Of a stretch of 64,000 nucleotides of DNA, positions 41,641 to 50,402 are shown in pieces (positions within the stretch are counted from its first letter, which is position 1; every line of letters begins with the position of its first letter). Under the pieces are notes generated by a model that had not been told where the DNA came from, did no database searches, and saw nothing but the letters and a program-made list of their open reading frames with translations. The position numbers and the translations under genes are program-made. The DNA is from Providencia alcalifaciens (lineage in GTDB: Bacteria; Pseudomonadota; Gammaproteobacteria; Enterobacterales; Enterobacteriaceae): assembly GCF_915403165.1 (NCBI RefSeq), contig NZ_OU659204.1:310001-374000 (forward strand), written 5' to 3'.

Positions 41641-42483
41641 ATGTTAAGTTATCGTCATAGCTTTCACGCAGGCAACCATGCGGATGTTCTCAAACATACG
41701 GTGCAAAGTCTGATCATTGAATCTCTTAAAGAAAAAGAGAAACCATTTCTGTATCTGGATACCCATTCCGGCGCGGGTCGTTATCAATTAACCAGCGAGC
41801 ATTCAGAAAAAACGGGTGAATATCTCGAAGGGATTGCGCGTATTTGGGATCAGCCAGACCTGCCAGAAGAACTGCAACCTTATATGAATATCGTGCGCCG
41901 TTTAAATGAAAACGGACGTTTACGCTATTATCCGGGTTCCCCATTATTGGCGAAACATTTACTGCGTGAGCACGATAAACTGATTTTAACGGAATTGCAT
42001 TCCAGCGATTATCCATTATTACGTGGTGAATTTTTAAAAGATCACCGCGCGCAAGTCTCCCGTGAAGATGGTTATCAACAATTAAAATCAAAACTACCAC
42101 CACAAAGCCGTCGAGGCTTTATGTTGATGGACCCATCTTATGAAATGAAATCTGATTATGAAACGGTGGTTAAAGGGGTTGTAGAAGGTTATAAACGCTT
42201 TGCCACGGGTACATACGCTATTTGGTATCCTGTTGTTTTACGCCAACAAATCAAGCGTATGGTGAATCAGTTAGAAGCAACGGGTATCCGCAGAATTCTG
42301 CAAATTGAATTAGCGGTGCGTCCAGACAGCGACCAACGTGGCATGACTGCATCCGGTATGATTGTCATTAACCCGCCTTGGAAACTTGAGCAGCAGATGA
42401 AAAATGTCCTGCCATGGTTACATAAAACACTGGTGCCAGAAGGCACTGGTCATACATTAGTTGAGTGGATTGTACCTGAGTAA
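41641..42483 (+). CDS. rlmJ: 23S rRNA (adenine(2030)-N6)-methyltransferase RlmJ
   Basis: A 280-residue methyltransferase, the same length as E. coli RlmJ (YhiR). It begins MLSYRHSFHAGNHADVLKHTVQ, and the catalytic motif is LMDPSYEMKSDY, the DPPY-type motif IV with Ser in the third position. It methylates A2030 of 23S rRNA. gor follows, as in E. coli. The last coding bases are tandemly duplicated just after the stop codon. Confidence 0.95.
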   Translation: MLSYRHSFHAGNHADVLKHTVQSLIIESLKEKEKPFLYLDTHSGAGRYQLTSEHSEKTGEYLEGIARIWDQPDLPEELQPYMNIVRRLNENGRLRYYPGSPLLAKHLLREHDKLILTELHSSDYPLLRGEFLKDHRAQVSREDGYQQLKSKLPPQSRRGFMLMDPSYEMKSDYETVVKGVVEGYKRFATGTYAIWYPVVLRQQIKRMVNQLEATGIRRILQIELAVRPDSDQRGMTASGMIVINPPWKLEQQMKNVLPWLHKTLVPEGTGHTLVEWIVPE

Positions 42484-42496
42484 ATTGTACCTGAGT
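42469..42496 (+). repeat. 15-bp tandem duplication across the rlmJ stop
   Basis: ATTGTACCTGAGT occurs at 42469-42481 and again at 42484-42496, exactly 15 bp apart. The first copy is the end of rlmJ, with the stop codon right after it; the second lies in the 3' UTR. Confidence 0.75.
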
Positions 42497-42630
42497 CATT
42501 TATACCGGAATAACAATAGACTCTGGCTATTGCAGTAACAGGCAATAGCTATCTTAAATGTTTATGTTTACATAGCATAATAAGAGAATATTAACGTATT
42601 CGTAATTCAACAAATGGGAATCACCAAGTT

Positions 42631-43983
42631 ATGAGCAAACATTACGACTATATTGCAATTGGCGGCGGTAGCGGCGGTATTGCGTCAATGAACCGTGCGG
42701 CCATGTACGGACAAAAGTGTGCCCTGATTGAAGCTAAAGAGTTAGGCGGCACTTGTGTTAATGTCGGTTGTGTACCGAAAAAAGTGATGTGGCATGCAGC
42801 ACAAATTTCTGAAGCAATTCGCGCCTATGGTCCAGACTATGGTTTCGATACCACTATCAATGATTTCAACTGGAAGAAATTAATTGAGAGCCGTACTGCT
42901 TATATCGACCGTATCCACCAATCTTACGATCGCGTACTTGGCAATAACAAAGTCGATGTGATCAAAGGTTTTGCTCGTTTTGTTGATGCTCATACAGTTG
43001 AAGTGAATGGCGAAATTTACACCGCGGATCATATTCTGATTGCAACCGGTGGTCGTCCGGTGATCCCTGAGATCCCAGGTGCAGAATATGGCATGACCTC
43101 TGACGGTTTCTTTGAACTGGAAGCGTTACCTAAACGTGTTGCAGTCGTCGGTGCCGGCTATATTGCTGTTGAACTGGCGGGTGTTTTAAATGGTTTAGGT
43201 AGCGAAGCGCACCTGTTTGTGCGCAAACATGCTCCACTGCGTGCATTTGACCCGCTTATCGTTGAAACATTAGTAGAAGTGATGAACGCAGAAGGCCCAA
43301 CGCTGCACACGGAATCCATTCCGAAAGAAGTGGTCAAAAATGCAGACGGTTCACTGACACTGAAATTAGAAAATGGTCACACGCAAACTGTCGATGCTCT
43401 GATTTGGGCAATCGGCCGTGAGCCAATGACGGATAACCTGAATATTGCAGCGGCAGGCGTTGAGCTAAACGCGAAAGGCTATATTAAAGTCGATAAATAT
43501 CAGAATACTAATGTCTCTGGTGTTTACGCGGTGGGCGATAACACTGGTGCGGTAGAGCTAACACCAGTAGCGGTTGCTGCGGGCCGCCGTTTGTCTGAGC
43601 GCTTGTTTAACAACAAACCCGATGAGCATTTAGATTACACCAACGTGCCAACGGTTGTATTCAGCCATCCGCCAATTGGCACCGTGGGTTTAACTGAGCC
43701 AGAAGCCATTGAAAAATATGGCGCTGATGCAGTGAAATGCTATAAATCTTCATTTACTGCGATGTATACCGCGGTGACTTCTCATCGCCAACCATGCCGC
43801 ATGAAGCTGGTGTGTGTGGGTAAAGAAGAGAAAATTGTCGGCATCCACGGTATCGGTTTTGGTATGGATGAAATGTTGCAAGGCTTCGCGGTCGCTCTCA
43901 AAATGGGCGCAACCAAGAAAGATTTCGACAACACTGTCGCAATCCACCCGACTGCAGCAGAAGAGTTTGTGACAATGCGTTAA
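42631..43983 (+). CDS. gor: Glutathione reductase
   Basis: A 450-residue flavoprotein disulfide reductase, the same length as E. coli Gor. It reduces oxidised glutathione with NADPH and maintains the cytosolic thiol pool. The FAD-binding GGGSGG motif is at 11-16, and the redox-active pair lies in [18 protein letters not shown]-binding [18 protein letters not shown] with [11 protein letters not shown] gives NADPH preference. The second FAD segment is GVYAVGD, and the catalytic His lies in [14 protein letters not shown] at the C-terminus. A bidirectional terminator follows. Confidence 0.97.
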   Translation: MSKHYDYIAIGGGSGGIASMNRAAMYGQKCALIEAKELGGTCVNVGCVPKKVMWHAAQISEAIRAYGPDYGFDTTINDFNWKKLIESRTAYIDRIHQSYDRVLGNNKVDVIKGFARFVDAHTVEVNGEIYTADHILIATGGRPVIPEIPGAEYGMTSDGFFELEALPKRVAVVGAGYIAVELAGVLNGLGSEAHLFVRKHAPLRAFDPLIVETLVEVMNAEGPTLHTESIPKEVVKNADGSLTLKLENGHTQTVDALIWAIGREPMTDNLNIAAAGVELNAKGYIKVDKYQNTNVSGVYAVGDNTGAVELTPVAVAAGRRLSERLFNNKPDEHLDYTNVPTVVFSHPPIGTVGLTEPEAIEKYGADAVKCYKSSFTAMYTAVTSHRQPCRMKLVCVGKEEKIVGIHGIGFGMDEMLQGFAVALKMGATKKDFDNTVAIHPTAAEEFVTMR

Positions 43984-44013
43984 GCATCGTTTAACTCTCT
44001 TTAGCAAGAAATT

Positions 44014-44045
44014 AAAAAGGCGCAGGTTAACTCTGCGCCTTTTTG
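44014..44045. terminator. Bidirectional terminator between gor and GST gene
   Basis: A 12-bp perfect stem, AAAAAGGCGCAG (44014-44025) with 44033-44044, gives a U-tract on both strands. Confidence 0.85.
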
Positions 44046-44069
44046 TATTTTACGGATGGATAATATGTA

Positions 44070-44669
44070 TTACATCGCCAGCAGCGCAGCAATCTCTGGG
44101 TGCGTTGCTAAGTTATCCATATACGTTTGCATTGCTGGTGTTGCGGTATGCCCGCAATACTTGATTAAAAACATCACAAAGCTGCCTACATACACATCTA
44201 CTGCGGTTATGTTAGCACCACAAATAAACGGTTTGGCATCTTCTAAACCGATATTTAATGCAGCCATAGCGCGTTCATAGGTTCCGAAACCGAATGATTT
44301 TTGTTGTTCTTCGTTGAGTTCCACACCTAAATCACGAACAGTAAACGCAGATTCAATTGGACCTGCGGTGAACAAAAACCAGCGGTAATAAGCACCACGG
44401 TCAGGGCTATTGAGTGCAGGGGCAAATCCCTTTTCAATAAATTTGTCAGCAAGATATAGGCAAATCGCTGCACATTCAGTCACCACAACATCACCATCAA
44501 CTAAAGCTGGCACTTTTGCCATCGGATTAATGGCTAGGTATTCTTTGGTGTGCATCTCTGCACCGTAGGCTACTTCGATTCGCTTATAGGGAACACCCAT
44601 CATTTTTAACAATAAATCGACAGTGTTGCCACGGGACATTGAATTAGTAAATAGAACGAGCTCGCTCAT
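44070..44669 (-). CDS. Glutathione S-transferase family protein
   Basis: A 199-residue GST. The N-terminal thioredoxin-like domain has MSELVLFTNSMSRGNTVDLLLKMMGVPY, the cis-Pro in MAKVPALVDG, and TECAAICLYLADKF as the glutathione gamma-glutamyl site (E-C in place of the usual E-S). An all-helical C-terminal domain follows, with the family's N-capping region ANITAVDVYVGSFV. The catalytic residue is probably Ser10 or Ser12. The substrate is unknown. It is downstream of the WYL regulator gene on the same strand, with a 50-bp gap, and possibly co-transcribed. Confidence 0.85.
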   Translation of the reverse strand: MSELVLFTNSMSRGNTVDLLLKMMGVPYKRIEVAYGAEMHTKEYLAINPMAKVPALVDGDVVVTECAAICLYLADKFIEKGFAPALNSPDRGAYYRWFLFTAGPIESAFTVRDLGVELNEEQQKSFGFGTYERAMAALNIGLEDAKPFICGANITAVDVYVGSFVMFLIKYCGHTATPAMQTYMDNLATHPEIAALLAM

Positions 44670-44719
44670 CTTGGTTTTCCTTAAATGAAGTAGAAAACCT
44701 ACTATAAGGGAGTGGAGTG

Positions 44720-45460
44720 TCAGAAATTGTCAGGAGTGTCGCAGAGAATTTCTTGCCTCCAACGATTGAACAAATAGCTTTTAGGATAGGGTAGTGAATC
44801 ACTTAAAACCACATAAGATTGAATTCTATCTAAGCGGAAATGGCGATAGCTTTGGCGTAGCTCGCACCACGCCGCTAACACTTGTGTCTCTTTCATATAG
44901 CCAACCGCAATCGGCCAAATAATGCGTTCACTGGATTGTCCTTTAATATCCACATACGCCATTTTGGCTTTGCGCTCTTCTCGTAAACTCAGGCGCAAAT
45001 CTTTCGCGACATTATCGTCAATTTGATTAAGTTGGGTGGTAGGAGCGAATAGGGTATTGCTGTTTAGGATGATCTGCGCATCTTTGGCAACTACAGCATT
45101 AATTTTATTGAGTGTGCGTAACGCAGAATTTTTGAGTTCTTCATCGGCATTACTTTGTACCCAGCGTAAACCTAAAATCAGCGCTTCCAGTTCATTCTCA
45201 TCAAACATCAATGGCGGCAGTAATAATCCGCTTTTTAATTGATAACCGATGCCGGCTTCCCCGGTAATTTCAGCTCCCTGATCTCGCAGTGATTCAATAT
45301 CACGATAAATGGAACGAACACTCACCTCTAACTGACAGGCGAGGGCATCTGCGGTGACCGGATAGCGATTCTCTTTTAGGATCTGGATCAGCGTGAGTAA
45401 ACGTTGGGTGCGAGTCATTCGGCTCTCAGTTAGGATGTTATGCAAAGAATTGCCAATCAT
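44720..45460 (-). CDS. HTH/WYL-domain transcriptional regulator
   Basis: 246 residues at most. An HTH_11 winged helix (TRTQRLLTLIQILKENRYPVTADALACQLEVSVRSIYRDIESLRDQG) is followed by a WYL domain (about 135-205) with KAKMAYVDIKGQSSERIIWPIAVGYMKETQVLAAWCELRQSYRHFRLDRI and a short WCX-like tail. Such YafY-type regulators bind DNA and sense nucleic acid or other ligands through WYL. The ATG at 45416-45418 (GAGAG upstream) is an alternative and perhaps better start, giving 232 residues. It may control the GST gene beside it. Confidence 0.85.
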   Translation of the reverse strand: MIGNSLHNILTESRMTRTQRLLTLIQILKENRYPVTADALACQLEVSVRSIYRDIESLRDQGAEITGEAGIGYQLKSGLLLPPLMFDENELEALILGLRWVQSNADEELKNSALRTLNKINAVVAKDAQIILNSNTLFAPTTQLNQIDDNVAKDLRLSLREERKAKMAYVDIKGQSSERIIWPIAVGYMKETQVLAAWCELRQSYRHFRLDRIQSYVVLSDSLPYPKSYLFNRWRQEILCDTPDNF

Positions 45461-45568
45461 ACTAAAGAAAGCCGCTATTGAATTCCAATCGTCTTTGCCA
45501 TTCTGAATAAAACCTTCACTTCATCTTCATCTAACTGTCATCTTCCAGCCGTAGCCTGCCATGGCAAT

Positions 45569-45584
45569 TTGAACGCGCGTGCAA
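45569..45584. promoter_or_regulatory. Candidate LacI-family operator for the ABC operon
   Basis: TTGAACGCGCGTGCAA is palindromic at 14 of 16 positions, with a central CG as in PurR, GalR and CytR sites. It lies 58 bp upstream of the binding-protein ATG. The likely ligand is the LacI-type repressor encoded at the end of the same operon. The palindrome is visible; the binding is inferred. Confidence 0.55.
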
Positions 45585-45641
45585 AAACGACTCAACCGAA
45601 AATTCATACAAAAAACAAGAGACATCCACTAGGAGAAGCAA

Positions 45642-46859
45642 ATGATTAAGCGCACATTATTGGCATCCGCTCTGATAGCCTCAACACTTGGCGCTAGCGC
45701 CTCAGAATTAATTATTGCCGGACGAGACAGCAGCTACGGTGATGCGATGCAGTTTGTTGTCGACGAATATAAAAAAAATAATCCCAAGGCAGACATCACG
45801 TTAGTTAAGCGCCCGAGTAAAGGGCTGTATGAAAGCGTCGTGCTCTCCATGCGCGAAAAAACCGGTAACTATGATGTGATTTTAATGGATGACACCTGGG
45901 CACCTGAATTCCTCGCTAACAAGTGGTTATCCCCACTTCCTGATTCACTCCAAGATAAAGACTTTATTCAGTCCACCGTGGATATTGGTCGCCAAGATGG
46001 TAAAGGTGCGAGCTATGCATTGCCAATGGTGGGCAACGTGGCGATGTTTGCGTGGAATAAAGATCTGTTCGACCAGTACAAGCTTCAACAGCCGAAAACA
46101 TGGACGGATGTGTTGAACTCTGCGAAAACCATTAGCCAAGATGGCAAAGCCAATGGCGTGGTATATCGCGGAGTGAAAGGTAACCCGATCGTGACGGGAT
46201 TTTTACCCATTCTGTGGGGATATGGTGGCGATGTTGTCGATAAAAACGGAAAACCGACCTTAAATACCCCGCAAGCCAAACAAGCGTTAGAAACCTTCTT
46301 AGCCATGAAGCAATATGCGCCGAAAGGGGTGGATGTGTTTAATGCGGATGAAGTTCGTGATGCATTACAAAAAGGTACCGCAGCGATGGCAATCGAAGTG
46401 TGGCCAGCTTGGGTGCCTGATCTTGATAACGCCAAAGTCTCAAATGTGGTCGGCAAAATGGAAATGATGGCTCCACCAGCAGAAACCGGACAGCCAGCAC
46501 CGATGCTGGGGATCTGGCAGCTAGCCATTCCGGCAGATGCGAAAAACAAAGTGGAAGCGGAGCAATTCCTCGCATTTGCGAGCAGTGCTGAAATGCAAAA
46601 AGCATTAGCACTAAACTTCGGTACACCGCCAACGCGCCATAGCGTGTATGCCGACCCGCAAGTTGTTAGTCAATACCGTTGGTATCCGCAACAAGCTGCC
46701 GCATTAGAAGCCGGTAAAGCACGCCCACGCATTCAAAATTGGGCAGAAGTAGAAAGTATTCTTGGGGACTTTTTACAAATGGCGATGATGGGGCAAATGA
46801 CCGCGGATCAAGCTTTGGAACAAGCGCAAAAACGTATTGAGCGTAGTACCAAAAAATAG
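45642..46859 (+). CDS. ABC transporter sugar-type solute-binding protein
   Basis: A 405-residue family 1 extracellular solute-binding protein. A signal peptide ends near GASASEL (about residue 21). The fold is shown by ELIIAGRDSSYGDAMQFVVDEYKKNNPKADITLVKRPSKGLYE, YDVILMDDTWAPEFLANKWLSPL, YALPMVGNVAMFAWNKDLF and WGYGGDVVDKNGKPTLNTPQAKQAL. Relatives bind oligosaccharides, polyols or glycerol-3-phosphate derivatives; the ligand here cannot be told. GGAGAAG precedes the ATG. A hairpin separates it from the permease genes. The end of the gene is tandemly duplicated. Confidence 0.88.
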   Translation: MIKRTLLASALIASTLGASASELIIAGRDSSYGDAMQFVVDEYKKNNPKADITLVKRPSKGLYESVVLSMREKTGNYDVILMDDTWAPEFLANKWLSPLPDSLQDKDFIQSTVDIGRQDGKGASYALPMVGNVAMFAWNKDLFDQYKLQQPKTWTDVLNSAKTISQDGKANGVVYRGVKGNPIVTGFLPILWGYGGDVVDKNGKPTLNTPQAKQALETFLAMKQYAPKGVDVFNADEVRDALQKGTAAMAIEVWPAWVPDLDNAKVSNVVGKMEMMAPPAETGQPAPMLGIWQLAIPADAKNKVEAEQFLAFASSAEMQKALALNFGTPPTRHSVYADPQVVSQYRWYPQQAAALEAGKARPRIQNWAEVESILGDFLQMAMMGQMTADQALEQAQKRIERSTKK

Positions 46860-46873
46860 CACCCAAAAAATAG
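46848..46873 (+). repeat. Tandem duplication at the binding-protein stop codon
   Basis: ACCAAAAAATAGC (46848-46860) is followed directly by ACCCAAAAAATAG (46861-46873). Both copies carry TAG, the first being the real stop. Confidence 0.65.
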
Positions 46874-46886
46874 TGATGTTTTTCAT

Positions 46887-46909
46887 GGCGCTAGTTTCTA
46901 GCGCCTTTA
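46887..46909 (+). terminator. Hairpin between binding protein and permease
   Basis: GGCGCTAG (46887-46894), loop TTT and CTAGCGCC (46898-46905) are followed by TTTATGG. It is probably a 3'-end stabiliser or partial terminator that raises binding-protein mRNA over the membrane components. Confidence 0.6.
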
Positions 46910-46913
46910 TGGA

Positions 46914-47786
46914 ATGCTGAGTATGTTATTTGAAAACCGTAAACAGTTGTTTTGGTTACTCCTCCCAGCGTTGATTATGCTGGGGTTATTGACGTTGTAT
47001 CCCATCGTATCTGTGCTGTATCACGCATTTGGGCAAGTGGATTATATCGATGACAGCTATCACTTTATTGGCTGGTCGAATTTCTCGGAATTGTTCGACG
47101 ACTTTTTCTTTCTGGCTGCAATTAAAAATACCTTCGTGTTTACCCTCGTGGCCTCCATCGCCCAAGTTCTCTTAGGGCTGTGGCTTGCACTGTTGTTTAA
47201 CCGTCAATTTGCTGGGCGCAAATTTGCGTTACCCATCATTATTTACCCGATGATGCTCTCCACGCTGGTGTGCTCCTCGATTTGGCGCTCTTGGTACAAC
47301 TATGATTTTGGATTCTTAAATAGCCTGCTAATGGCAGTGGGGCTACCCGCCCAAGAGTGGCTGTTTAACCCGAATTTAGCACTGTATGCCATTGCATTGG
47401 TGGATACATGGCAATGGACGCCAATGGCATTTTTGATCATTTTGGCGGGCTTGCAGTCCATTCCTAAAGATATTGGTGAAGCGGCGATGGTGGATGGGGC
47501 AAAAGGTTGGAAATCCTTTGTCTACATCACGCTTCCACTGATCAAGAAGCAACTGATGCTGGCATTTTTATTGCGATCTATCGATACCTTTAAGTTATTC
47601 GACAAAGTGTATGTGATGACGGGGGGCGGCCCAGGAAATTCAACCGAGACATTATCTATGTTTGTCTATAAATACGGTTTCCGCTTCTTTGACTTGGGTA
47701 TGGCGAGTGCGGCGGCGCTAGTGATGTTGGCGATTTCCTTGCTGATGACATTGATTTATGCCCGCAACGTAATGAAAGGACGCTGA
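46914..47786 (+). CDS. Sugar-type ABC transporter permease (MalF/UgpA-like)
   Basis: A 290-residue permease with about six membrane segments and the MetI domain. The EAA loop is DIGEAAMVDGAKGWKSFVYITLPLIKKQ. The N-terminal segment LFWLLLPALIMLGLLTLYPIVSVLYHAF and the VYVMTGGGPGNSTETLSMFVYKYGF signature place it with MalF/UgpA/LacF-type carbohydrate permeases. The second permease follows after two bases. Confidence 0.9.
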   Translation: MLSMLFENRKQLFWLLLPALIMLGLLTLYPIVSVLYHAFGQVDYIDDSYHFIGWSNFSELFDDFFFLAAIKNTFVFTLVASIAQVLLGLWLALLFNRQFAGRKFALPIIIYPMMLSTLVCSSIWRSWYNYDFGFLNSLLMAVGLPAQEWLFNPNLALYAIALVDTWQWTPMAFLIILAGLQSIPKDIGEAAMVDGAKGWKSFVYITLPLIKKQLMLAFLLRSIDTFKLFDKVYVMTGGGPGNSTETLSMFVYKYGFRFFDLGMASAAALVMLAISLLMTLIYARNVMKGR

Positions 47787-47788
47787 TC

Positions 47789-48601
47789 ATGAAAGCCAAA
47801 ATACACACATTGTTGGTCTGGTTGGCGGTGTTTTTCATGACGCTGCCGATTATTTGGATGTTCGGCACGGCGTTTAAATCCCCGTCAGAAATTATGCAAT
47901 CGGGGGCAAAGTTACTGCCGAGCCAATTGAGCTTATCGTCGTTTGAAAAGCTATTTGAAGGGGATTTGCTGCGCTTAGTGGGCAACACGGTTTTAGTCTC
48001 GGTGGGGGCAACCGCGGTTTCGGTGGTGCTCGCGTTCCTTTGTGCTTACGCTTTAGTGCGTTATCGCTTCCCCGCTAAGCTCGATAACGTGTTTTTGCTC
48101 GGTGTATTGATTATCAAGATGATGCCGCCGATTGTGATTGCCATTCCACTCTATTCCTTAATGAACCAAGTCGGGTTACTGAATACGCGCATTGGGCTGA
48201 TTTTGTCTTATCAGGTGTATACCTTGCCGTTTTGTATCTGGATGCTGCTCGGTTTTATTCGCGATATTCCATTAGAAATTGAAGAGGCTGGGGCGATGGA
48301 TGGGGCGAACTTACTGCGCCGCTTAGCTTATATCGTATTTCCTCTGTGCGCGCCGGGGTTAGTCGCGACGGCGATTTTCTCCATGATCCTCGGTTGGAAT
48401 GAATTTTTATTTTCGCTGTTATTTATTCACACACCAGACAAATTCACCATCCCATTATTTATCTCTAACTTTATGACTGAAGACGGTACCGCGTGGGGAG
48501 AAATGATGGCGATAGGGATTGTTTCTTCGTTGCCGATGTTGGCACTGGCAGGCTATATGCAGCGTTATTTATTACGTGGTTTCTCGATGGGATTGAAATA
48601 G
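47789..48601 (+). CDS. Sugar-type ABC transporter permease (MalG/UgpE-like)
   Basis: A 270-residue second permease with six membrane segments. It has the MalG-type pattern WMFGTAFKSPSEIM, NTVLVSVGATAVSVVLAFLCAYALVRYRFP and the EAA loop LEIEEAGAMDGANLLRRLAYIVFPLCAPGL. It ends in the basic tail YLLRGFSMGLK, typical of MalG relatives. It pairs with the upstream permease. Confidence 0.9.
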   Translation: MKAKIHTLLVWLAVFFMTLPIIWMFGTAFKSPSEIMQSGAKLLPSQLSLSSFEKLFEGDLLRLVGNTVLVSVGATAVSVVLAFLCAYALVRYRFPAKLDNVFLLGVLIIKMMPPIVIAIPLYSLMNQVGLLNTRIGLILSYQVYTLPFCIWMLLGFIRDIPLEIEEAGAMDGANLLRRLAYIVFPLCAPGLVATAIFSMILGWNEFLFSLLFIHTPDKFTIPLFISNFMTEDGTAWGEMMAIGIVSSLPMLALAGYMQRYLLRGFSMGLK

Positions 48602-48613
48602 TAGGCACTTATC

Positions 48614-49672
48614 ATGAAAAAACTCGAATTGATTAACATTGGTAAAAGCTACGCAGGGCACTGCGTGATCCCGCAAGTGGATTTAACCATCGACAATGGC
48701 GAATTTGTGGTGTTTGTCGGGCCTTCTGGCTGTGGGAAATCCACATTGCTACGCATGATTGCAGGGCTTGAATCCATCACCGAGGGAGAGCTGAAACTTA
48801 ATGGCCAACCTCTAAATGATGTGCATCCCTCACTGCGACAAGTGGCAATGGTGTTCCAATCCTACGCCCTGTATCCCCATATGAGTGTGGAAAAAAATAT
48901 GGGATTCCCGCTGAAGATGGCGGGAATGAGAGCGAGAGAAATTACCCAAAAAGTACGGGAAACCGCAGAGAATTTACAATTAACCCATTTGCTTGACCGC
49001 CTACCTTCGGCGTTGTCTGGCGGGCAGCGTCAGCGGGTGGCGATTGGGCGCGCGATAGTGCGTGACCCGGAGTTATTTTTGTTTGATGAGCCGCTGTCTA
49101 ACCTTGATGCCAAATTACGCGGGGAGATGCGCATTTACTTGAAGCAACTTCATCAAAACTTGAAAGCCACCATGATTTACGTGACTCACGACCAAGTTGA
49201 AGCGATGACCTTGGCTGACCGCATTGTGGTCTTAAATCAAGGACGCATTGAGCAAGTAGGCACGCCTGAAACCCTGTACCAGCAGCCAGCCAATAAATTT
49301 GTAGCGTCATTTATTGGGTCACCGGTGATGAATTTTCTCCCACCGCAAATGTTCGATTCAATCGATATTTCGCTACCTGCTGGGGCGGAGTGTATAGGCG
49401 TTCGCCCTAATCAAGTGGTGGTGGATAGCCAAAACCCAGATGCCTTTATGCCAATCACGGTGGTGGAACCTCTTGGGCATTCACGACTCTACTATGGCCT
49501 ATTACAAGACAAGGGTTCTCTCCAAGGGCAGCATTTTGTGGTGGAAAGTGACCAAGTTTATGGTTTGGGAGATAAGCTACCCATAAGCTTAGCGCGTTCG
49601 ACGTTGCACTTTTTTGATGGGCAAGAACAACGGATTGAAATGGCTAAAACAAGGACAAACCATGCAGCCTAG
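48614..49672 (+). CDS. Sugar-type ABC transporter ATPase (MalK/UgpC-like)
   Basis: A 352-residue ATPase. It has Walker [10 protein letters not shown] (about 36-44), Q-loop [23 protein letters not shown], signature [19 protein letters not shown], Walker [17 protein letters not shown] and H-loop [13 protein letters not shown]. The C-terminal TOBE-like regulatory domain (about 240-350) is typical of CUT1 transporters. The hydrolase start codon lies inside its last four codons. Confidence 0.92.
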   Translation: MKKLELINIGKSYAGHCVIPQVDLTIDNGEFVVFVGPSGCGKSTLLRMIAGLESITEGELKLNGQPLNDVHPSLRQVAMVFQSYALYPHMSVEKNMGFPLKMAGMRAREITQKVRETAENLQLTHLLDRLPSALSGGQRQRVAIGRAIVRDPELFLFDEPLSNLDAKLRGEMRIYLKQLHQNLKATMIYVTHDQVEAMTLADRIVVLNQGRIEQVGTPETLYQQPANKFVASFIGSPVMNFLPPQMFDSIDISLPAGAECIGVRPNQVVVDSQNPDAFMPITVVEPLGHSRLYYGLLQDKGSLQGQHFVVESDQVYGLGDKLPISLARSTLHFFDGQEQRIEMAKTRTNHAA

Positions 49673-50402
49673 CTTTCAAATTACGGTAGTGGGAACGGGG
49701 GATGCTTATGATAGTGAACGCACCAATGCCAGTATTCTTGTGGAAGAGTCAGACTACCAATTGCTGGTGGATTGTGGCCCGACGGTGCCTCAAGCGCTGT
49801 TTGGGCAAATGCATGTGGAAGAATTGGATGCTATCTATTTGACCCACACTCATCCAGATCACTGTCTTGGGTTAACCACGTTACTCAATTGGATGGATTC
49901 GTACCGACGCCAGCGCCCACTCACAATTATTGCTCAGGGGGAACAACGGGCGCTATTAGCGCCGCTTCTTGCCTTTGCTCATTGGCCAAAAGCGCAATTA
50001 GGTTTTGAGGTCATCCAACAAAATAGTGAAGAAATTCAATTTATTGGTGATTGGAAAGTGACGACGGCATTAACCCAACACTCGGTAAGTAACCGTAGTT
50101 TGCACCTGACGGCGAATTCGGGGCGCAGTCTGTTCTACTCCGGTGATGGTGAGATTTCACCTCAAGGGGAACAACTGGCACTGCAAAGTGATTGGGTATT
50201 TTTGGAGTGTGAAACCCTCGATATTCACCCGAGTCATGGCTCTTGGGCGTCGCTACACCAGCGGTTGCAAAAGTTATCCCCCAAACCTAATAGCCAATGG
50301 CGGCTTTATCATATTGAACCTCGTTACCGAGATAGCCTGCGTGAACATATAGCCGAATATCTGTTTCTTCAGTTGGCTCAGCAGGGGGAATGCTTATCAT
50401 GA
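49662..50402 (+). CDS. Metallo-beta-lactamase-fold hydrolase of the ABC operon
   Basis: 246 residues from the ATG at 49662 (AAGGA upstream), overlapping the ATPase gene by 11 bases. It has an MBL fold of the RNase Z/PhnP-like type, with a complete metal set: HTHPDH at 62-67, His140, Asp162 in SGDGE and His217 in YHIEP. There is no signal peptide, so it acts in the cytosol, probably on the imported solute or its phosphorylated form. A phosphodiesterase or lactonase role is possible but not shown by the sequence. The repressor gene overlaps its stop. Confidence 0.85.
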   Translation: MQPSFQITVVGTGDAYDSERTNASILVEESDYQLLVDCGPTVPQALFGQMHVEELDAIYLTHTHPDHCLGLTTLLNWMDSYRRQRPLTIIAQGEQRALLAPLLAFAHWPKAQLGFEVIQQNSEEIQFIGDWKVTTALTQHSVSNRSLHLTANSGRSLFYSGDGEISPQGEQLALQSDWVFLECETLDIHPSHGSWASLHQRLQKLSPKPNSQWRLYHIEPRYRDSLREHIAEYLFLQLAQQGECLS

